A stretch of DNA of 64,000 nucleotides. Origin: Triticum aestivum. Taxonomy: Eukaryota; Streptophyta; Magnoliopsida; Poales; Poaceae. Positions 58,223-64,000 of this stretch are shown piece after piece (positions within the stretch are counted from its first letter, which is position 1; every line of letters starts with the position of its first letter). The notes below the pieces were generated by a model that was not told where the DNA came from, searched no databases, and saw only the letters and a list, made by a program, of their open reading frames with translations. Location of the stretch: positions 184,167,420 to 184,231,419 of the forward strand of contig NC_057807.1 in NCBI RefSeq assembly GCF_018294505.1. Reading direction: 5' to 3'. The position numbers and the translations under genes are program-made.

Positions 58223-58580
58223 TCGGTTAGGGGAGACACGAGGGGCCCACGAGAGTGGGGGCGCGCCTGGGGGGTAGGGCGCGCCCTGGACCCTCGTGGC
58301 TTCCTCGTTGCTTTCCTGACGTTTACTTCAAGTCTTCTGGATTGCGTTTGTTCCAAAAATAACTCTCCCGAAGGTTTCATTCCGCTTGGACTCCGTTTGA
58401 TATTCCTTTTCTGCGAAACACTGAAATAGGCAAGAAAACAACAATTTGGGCTGGGCCTCCGGTTAATAGGTAAGTCCCAAAAATAATATAAAAGTGCTTA
58501 GTAAAGCCCATAAACATCCAAAACGGGTAATATAATAGCACGGAACAATCAAAAATTATAGATACGTTGGAGATGTATCA
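57282..58580 (-). repeat. 5' LTR of element C, outer part
   Basis: Continues from 47,079. Matches 39,358-40,807, but lacks about 189 bases (39,745-39,933 of the other LTR; breakpoint near 57,665) and carries a dinucleotide expansion at 58,155-58,215. GC-rich stem-loop at about 58,244-58,300. Confidence 0.9.
58155..58215. repeat. (TA)n(GT)n microsatellite
   Basis: TATA/GTGT repeats at the TATA-box position of the LTR; about 20 uninterrupted GT units. Absent from the partner LTR at 39,115-40,807. Confidence 0.97.
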
Positions 58581-58585
58581 GTGTT

Positions 58586-59636
58586 CTTATCCCAAAAACG
58601 AGCAAGACCACGGAGAATGGCAAACCTAGATTGCAAAACACCAAATGCTCTTTCAATGTCTTTTCGGGCTGCCTCTTGCACCCTTGCAAATTCACATTGT
58701 TTTTTTGTTTTGGGTTCTTTGATGCTCTTGACAAATGTGCACCAAGGAGGGTATATACCATCTGCAAGATAATACCCTTTTGTGTATTCATGCCCATTGA
58801 TAGTGTAGTTGCAAGCAGGAGCATCACCACTAGCAAGCCTAGCAAACAAATGAGACCATTGCAACACATTAATATCATTGAGAGTGCCTGGCATACCAAA
58901 AAAAGCAATCCCAAATCCATAAATCCTCGGATGCTACGGCCTCTAGCACAATTGTTGCATTACGAGACTTGCCACAATACATTCCTTGCCAAGCCTTGGG
59001 GCAATTTTTCCAATTCCAATGCATACAATCAATGCTACCTAGCATGCCAGGCCAACCTCTCCTCTCATTAGATGCCATCAATTTCTTTGTGTCATCTTCA
59101 TTGGGTGCCCGAAGATACTCAGGACCAAAGACACAGACGATCACTTTTGCAAATCTACGCACAGACTCAATTGTGCTATCTTCACCAATGCGAAGATACT
59201 CATCGGCATGGTCAGCCGGAACGCCATATGCAATCACCCGCATAGCTGCGGAGATTTTTTGATACGCAATAAATCCCTTTAAGCCCGCGACATTCCTTCT
59301 TTGAGTAAAATACCAACAATTTGCCTCGCAAGCTTGAACAAGTTTCACAAAGAGGGATCGGCGCATTCGGTACCTTCTCCGGAAGAGGTGCGGAGGATAT
59401 GTAGGATTCTCCGCGAAATAGTCTTGCATCAACATCTCGTTTCCAAGATGGCGGTTCCGAGGAATGCATAGACGCCCGACAGTTGATCCTCGCCTCCTCT
59501 TCTCGTGCTCGTCTTCATGCTCCTTCACGGCAAGCGCCATGACTAATGTTTGCTGCTGGAAGGTTGCAAGCATGGTCTCAACATCCGAGACGTCCGAATC
59601 GGAGAGCAAGAACTTCTCGCATGGGTTCAACTCCAT
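58586..59636 (-). pseudogene. Harbinger transposase, N-terminal and central part
   Basis: ATG at 59,636 (MELNPCEKFLL). The DDE nuclease domain shows the first Asp in GSIDCMHWNW (near 59,040), the second in LADGIYPPW (near 58,760) and the Glu in ERAFGVLQSRF (near 58,640). One extra T in a seven-T run at about 58,902 shifts the frame between WDCFF and MPGTLNDINV. The gene is cut after WDKN by element C and resumes at 39,114. Harbinger transposases cut at the terminal repeats and need a Myb-like partner for DNA binding and nuclear entry. Apart from the insertion and the single-base shift, the frame is well preserved. Confidence 0.88.
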
Positions 59637-60173
59637 CTACACGCATACCAATGCGTCAATCAACTACACAACTCGCAAAAGTCACAAAAAGGACTACCGT
59701 TGGCAGGTGATCCCAGGCGGCGACGAGGGGGCGCGCTCGACGGTGGTCGATCCCCGGCGGCGGCGGCGACGAGGGGCGGCTCTTCTCGCCGGATCCAGGG
59801 GGTCGGTGCAGCGGCTCGGCGCGGAAGGGTGTGGGGCATCCCCGCAACGCGATTCTGCCTGCAGATATGGCCGGAATCGCCGGCGGCGAGCGGGCGGAAG
59901 CAAGGGCGGGCGGCGGCAGAAGGAGGGGGGAAAGCGCGCGGGGCTGAAATGTCCCTCCTGCCAACTACTTCTCTCCGATGCAGGGCACCGCAGCCGCGAG
60001 GGGGAAACCCACGTTTTTCCGGGTTGGGGTCGGGATTTTGTCGCGCCCCCTAAAATTTTTTGCTGTCCGGGGTGGGATGCGGGGTCTGGTCGGGCAGGTT
60101 TTCCGGCCCGTACCCGCATTTTGGCGGTTATTTTGCGGGTCACGGGCGGATGCGGGGTCTGCTAGAGTTGCTC

Positions 60174-60811
60174 TGAGCTCAATAAGGCGAGATCACAATA
60201 TGTGTCAAAATCATACATGCAACACACTGGTTTTGGCCTTGCCCTATGACGCTAGAGATCATGGGTTTGATTCCCCGTGCTCCCTTTTTCTCTTTTCCTT
60301 TCTTTTGAAGGATCAAATACTTTTTAAAATATTTATATTTTTCAAACTCTAACTTCAAATCTAAGATGTCATATATGAAAATTCATCAAAAAAATGTGTA
60401 GATTTCAAATATACTATTATCTTGCATGTTAATGATTACAATAACAAACAAAAATATATATTGCAAATATACTATTATCTTGCATGTTAATGATTACAGT
60501 TGCAAACAAATAATATATATTTGTATGTGCAAACAAATATATCACCCTACTCCCTTTTTCTTTTGCATTTCTTTTGGAAAGATCAAGTACTTTTTAAACT
60601 ATTTATATCTTGCAAACTCTAACTCCAAATCTAACATGTCATACATGAAAATCCATCAGAAAAATATAATTCCAAATATGATATTATCTTGCTCGTTAAT
60701 GATTACAGTTGCAAACACATACATATTTTTCAAGGATTTTGCTGATGTGGTCAAGTTTGTGTTTGGGGTGAATTTTGTTCTCATGTTGCAACTTACGGAT
60801 ATGTTTGCTAG
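60174..60811. other. upstream region of CNOT11-like gene with direct repeats
   Basis: No gene. About 140 bases at 60,306-60,450 recur, diverged, at 60,570-60,715 (GGATCAAATACTTTTTAAA, AACTCTAACTTCAAATCTAA, TGTCATATATGAAAAT). A shorter unit TATTATCTTGCATGTTAATG appears at 60,414, 60,472 and, changed, 60,680. A B-box-like GGGTTTGATTCCCC is at 60,265. Confidence 0.6.
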
Positions 60812-60820
60812 TATATATAA
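60812..60820 (+). promoter_or_regulatory. TATA box of CNOT11-like gene
   Basis: TATATATAA lies 124 bases before the start codon, giving an expected transcription start near 60,845 and a GC-rising leader of about 100 bases. Confidence 0.6.
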
Positions 60821-60943
60821 CAGGCCGTCCGATCCACATCCTCAAGTCGCCTACTCCCCCCACTGTCCCCGAATCTCTCACCCGAGAGGGGAAAAACCAA
60901 AACTACAAAAATCTCGCCGCCGACCACCGCCACAGCGACGGCC

Positions 60944-62729
60944 ATGTCGGTGGACGCCCCCGTCCCTACGCTGCGTCCGGAGGAGCGGGCAGGCCTCCTG
61001 GCGCTGCTCGCATCCGCTGCGCGCCCGCTGGCCGACGTTGTAGCCGACTTCCTCGCGCGCTTCCCCCGCGAGCGCCGCCTCCGCGTCGGCGCTACGCTCT
61101 GCTTCCTCCTAGAGGCAAGCCACAACCCTCCTCCTCCTCCCCCCACCCCCCACCCACCCGCCCTCCCCCCCCTCGTACGCTCCCGTGAGACTCATCCAGC
61201 TCCCCGCGATGCGAGAGCTAGCTTGTTTCGTTCGCCAGATTGGGTCGGAGACCTCTTTGCGATGAATGGATCGGGCACTTGTTTGGTCTGGTTTGCTTAG
61301 CGTTTGTGCTGGGTGGTTAGATTTAGTGCGTTTTGCTGTGCCCAGGGTGGCTGAGAGTTTCACATTCACTTGACTGGGTTAGGCCTAGATTTGCAGCCTC
61401 GGAGGTCACTATGTCTCCTGTTTCAAAGTAGAATCGAATTTTAATGGATTTGTAGGTGGCAATAAGTTTACTAGTTGTCTGAGACTCCATTTGGAGTTTA
61501 CTGCTATAGCTGCACAGTGTCTTCTAAAGATATAGCACCGCTGAGATTTTGTATTACATTGCACGGCAGCGGTTTGTATTCATGGTAGAATCAAGCAAAT
61601 ACTTGGTGATCAGTGTGCTGTGTCTGATTTGTTTGCTTAGGTATCCTTAGGATGCCATAAGATTTGCGGACGTTTCTTGTAGTGAAAAGGAAAATAAGAG
61701 GCTAAAAATACTTCATTACCATCTTATGTATTAATTGTTTTTTCTTCAAGCGCACTAATGGATCATCAAAAATAATTCCCAACAAGTTGCCCACGTAAAA
61801 ATCTAAAAAGTCTGTGACCTGAATTGTTCCATACATTGTTACAAATATCGGCCTATTAACTGTAGTTAACTGCTATTCGGCTCCCCTCCGATACGAGAAA
61901 AGGTCTATTCGGCCCATTAACTGGGAGGCCCAGTTAATCTGTCTGACAAGTTGATTTATCTGTTGTTAGACCGAATTATCGGTTGGAGCGATTAACCGGG
62001 CACATATTTTGGCCAAAAAACTACTCTCCTATGTCAGTAATGTACAAGAAGTATTGTTGTTGTGCTGCTCTCCTTTGATGTTAGATAGTGATGTACAATT
62101 ACTACTGCTGTGTTGTTGTTGTTGTTGTTGCTGCTGCTGCTCTTATATGTATATTTGGACATCATCAGAACATCAAGGTAACACTCTTCCGTGTTGCTAT
62201 GTAGCCTATGATTGCATATTTAGACATTCAGTACAATGCATGTTGCTATGTAGCCTCAGATATATAGATATGACCCGAGTTAACCTACCGGTAAATGGGT
62301 TACCGATATATTCAGCTAAATGGCTGATTCGCTGATTAACCCTTCTCAGCCCCTGACTGATATGGTCCTGAACAGTGGTTCCATAGCAGTAGCAGCTGTA
62401 GGCCTCTAAAACATTGCAACCATCAAGGTGTTTCACCTAAGCTTGTTGCTGCTACATATAGTGACTGACAGACTTTGTAATGTCTGTTTGACATTTTTGA
62501 AGAATTTCTTACTAATGTATCTTGTTTGTAATAGTAATTAATATGGAGATGTCTGTTTACCTCCTCTGTTTCACAGAACAAATGGAGTTTGAAGTTTGAT
62601 GTGTTATTTTATCTATTTGACTAGGACAAGAAAATGCTTCATGCAACCGGTCGTCTAATCGCATTTGCAATTCTTCATCAGAGCTATTCCTCACAGCCAG
62701 TAAATCCCTATGTTCCTCTGCTGTTAAAT
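60944..62729 (+). CDS. CNOT11-like CCR4-NOT complex subunit, exons 1-2 (partial)
   Basis: Exon 1 is 60,944-61,114 (57 codons, MSVDAPVPTLRPEERAG…CFLLE); exon 2 is 62,625-62,729 (35 codons, DKKMLHATGRLIAFAILHQS…YVPLLLN); both phase 0. The joined 92 residues match the N-terminal region of CNOT11 in pattern: a short helix with a PEE/PKEL start, FLARFPRERRLRVGATLCFLL like animal FRLGSVLVMLL, then RL.AF..L…NP….LLN. CNOT11 anchors to NOT1 in the cytoplasmic deadenylase complex that shortens mRNA poly(A) tails. Exon 1 is strongly GC-rich, usual for grass first exons. Intron 1 uses a GC donor (GAG|GCAAGC) and a TAG acceptor; intron 2 starts GTAAGT. Later exons are beyond the window. No damage seen, so probably functional. 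Identification is from memory of the family. Confidence 0.7.
62107..62142. repeat. (TTG/CTG)n trinucleotide microsatellite
   Basis: About 11 units of TGT changing to TGC. Confidence 0.9.
62153..62365 (-). repeat. dispersed repeat, partner of 1,030-1,240
   Basis: Inverted copy of the segment near the left edge; see that entry. It lies inside intron 1. Confidence 0.6.
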
Positions 62730-64000
62730 GTAAGTTCAAAACCTTGTTTTCCAATTATGTGTGATTTAGATCATTATGGACAAACTTCCATTCCTCCCCT
62801 CCAACATATGTAAAACATAAATATGTGAACTTGCAAAGCTTCTTTGATATGTTTATGATTGCTAGGGCATGAATCATAAAGTTTTTGATAGTTTATTGTC
62901 GTATAGTCAAAGAAAAATTAAGTGCAAGACGTTAGGCGAGCATTTTGCCTCTGCCTAGCGCCTAGCTCGACGCGTGCCGGCGTTTGTGCAGACATGATAG
63001 CAGGGGCGGCTGGGTGCATTTTTGTACGGATATGGCACACATTTATTTTTCAGAGCATCTTTCAGCTCTACAGCATTGACCCATTGAAGTCCACTATGGA
63101 ACCCTAGCATGCCAACCCAATCTGAACCGTCTACATGCTCTAATCTGAACTGTCCATTTGCTCTCCTCTATCTCTTTCTTTCGCCTGCTGCCTTCCAGAC
63201 ATCAGTCTTCCGGTCGCATCTCTCCCGCTGTTGCCTCTCCTTACCCAATGCCATCACCACCAAAGCACCTCACCGGCCACCTATTCTACCGCCCAGGGCC
63301 AAAGTGAGGCATTTTGCCTCTGCGCAGCGCCCAGGCGTGCTTAAGTGAGCGACTAATTTTATGCTTATAGTTAAGGGATATTTTACGCTAGCATAACACA
63401 TCATGTATTATTGTCTGTTGTAGTTTCTGATCTGGCAACCAAGTTTCATTTGCAATTTCATGTGTTGCCTTCAGGGAAATGGTTGTGCGAATTGGAGGAT
63501 TGTTTGTTATTGAATCCATTTTGACTTTGGATTCCTTCCTTGAAATTAGTCTTATACTCCCTCCGTTCCTAAATATTTGTCTTTCTAGAGAGCTCAACAA
63601 GTGACTACATACGTAGCAAAATGAGTGAATCTACACTCTAAAATATGTCTATATACATCCGTATGTGATAGTCCATTTGAAACCTCTAAAAAGACAACTA
63701 TTTAGGAACGGAGGGAGTAGTTTGCACTTTGTCTTCCGCCTTCTATAATATTGCCAGGTTCCCTTTACTCAATATCTGGCTTTAGCTTCTAACATAAGGA
63801 CCCTTGAATCCTTGCATTTCAGTCCTCATGTTAGTACTGTAGCCCAAAATATAAACTTTGATGTTGCTTCTAGCTGCTCCACTGGATTTTATGGCCGTTC
63901 TTTTGAGTTTTGAATTTGAACTCCAGAAGTTGATATTTTGAACATCAGATCAAAGTCTCTTATCCAACACTGAGAATAGTTTGAGCTCTTGCTGATCTCT
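62730..64000 (+). other. intron 2 and right edge
   Basis: Starts GTAAGT. Two related GCATTTTGCCTCTGC phrases occur at about 62,938 and 63,308. An open frame of 51 codons follows an AG at 63,756-63,757 (VPFTQYLALASN…) to a stop at 63,911. It is in the right phase to be exon 3, but does not resemble the CNOT11 sequence I would expect there, so I leave it unassigned. Confidence 0.5.
63557..63717. mobile_element. Stowaway MITE (Tc1/mariner type)
   Basis: 161 bases with perfect terminal repeats CTCCCTCCGTTCCTAAATA and its inverse, flanked by TA on both sides (63,555-63,556 and 63,718-63,719). Non-coding. Confidence 0.95.

Larger units (their letters stand above)
39115..58580 (-). mobile_element. 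non-autonomous LTR retrotransposon C with nested insertions
   Basis: 3' LTR 39,115-40,807; 5' LTR 46,832-58,580 interrupted by element A. Target duplication GTTTT/GTGTT (39,110-39,114 and 58,581-58,585) with one change; the transposase frame across it confirms the original. Primer site at 46,804-46,821 and polypurine tract at 40,808-40,825 give minus orientation. Without insertions it is about 7.7 kb. The interior has no gag or pol that I can find, only one orphan frame, so it must borrow proteins from another family. Confidence 0.85.
38492..60173 (-). mobile_element. PIF/Harbinger transposon split by nested retrotransposons
   Basis: Terminal inverted repeats GAGCAACTCTAGCAGACCCC at 38,492 and at 60,173 (inverted) match for at least 20 bases. 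Flanks are TTA and TGA, fitting the 3-base TWA-type duplication with one change. Without the insertion at 39,115-58,580 the element is about 2.2 kb and holds one transposase gene. I see no second Myb-like frame, which Harbingers often have, so it may depend on another copy. Confidence 0.85.
61115..62624 (+). other. intron 1 of CNOT11-like gene (GC-AG type)
   Basis: Donor GCAAGC, acceptor TTTGACTAG. It holds a repeat-like part at 61,850-62,000 (GGCCCATTAACTGGGAGGCCC and related ATTAACCGG words) and the dispersed repeat at 62,153-62,365. Confidence 0.65.

Noticed and set aside
59464..60165. 233-residue plus-strand frame as a gene
   Set aside because: It lies in the GC-rich end of the Harbinger element, antisense to the transposase leader, and is low-complexity Arg/Gly-rich.
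60215..60285. tRNA gene with GGGTTTGATTCCCC
   Set aside because: The T-arm-like box is present but acceptor and D arms do not pair. At best it is a SINE relic.

Overview
The window is plant nuclear DNA from a large, repeat-rich grass genome, most likely a Triticeae (wheat, barley, rye or Aegilops relative). Three things suggest this: several gypsy LTR families with the TGATACGTC-type ends and tRNA-Asp primer sites that I associate with Triticeae Athila-like elements, a CRM-like chromovirus, and Helitron, Harbinger and Stowaway elements packed around one ordinary gene. Species and family names come from recognition, not a search.

Layout. 1-4,560: a decayed AP2/ERF-like fragment, then unassigned AT-rich DNA. 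4,563-14,358: broken LTR retrotransposon pieces, namely an inverted pair of one LTR family ('D'), two pieces of LTR family 'B', and an old plus-strand copy of Athila-like family 'A' with 5' LTR, primer site and a riddled gag-pol that ends abruptly in integrase. 14,359-16,740: a 2.4 kb near-perfect palindrome. 15.5-29.0 kb: a putative Helitron with an auxin-response-factor fragment, split by a solo LTR (17,790-18,662, repeat TATTC) and by a complete CRM-like chromovirus (20,092-28,810, repeat GGAGG). 29.0-38.4 kb: a head-to-tail cluster of non-autonomous Helitrons, all on the minus strand, one with a calreticulin-like fragment.

38,492-60,173 is a nested set, read by joining flanks and target duplications. 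A Harbinger transposon is split inside its transposase by retrotransposon C (39,115-58,580). C itself holds a solo LTR of family B (repeat GCATG) and a full copy of family A (47,080-57,281, repeat TGATA). A carries gag-pol plus an extra coiled-coil reading frame preceded by what looks like its own promoter. C has LTRs, primer site and polypurine tract but no gag or pol that I can see, only one orphan reading frame.

60,174-64,000: the single likely functional host gene, the first two exons of a plant CNOT11-like subunit of the CCR4-NOT deadenylase complex, with a GC-AG first intron and a Stowaway MITE in intron 2. The gene runs off the right edge.

The most unusual signals are: short palindrome arrays upstream of the TATA box in two related CRM-like LTRs, different in sequence but alike in place, which also encode the pol tail; a GC-rich stem-loop plus TATA module repeated inside element A ahead of its accessory frame; and the large palindrome centred on a Helitron terminus.
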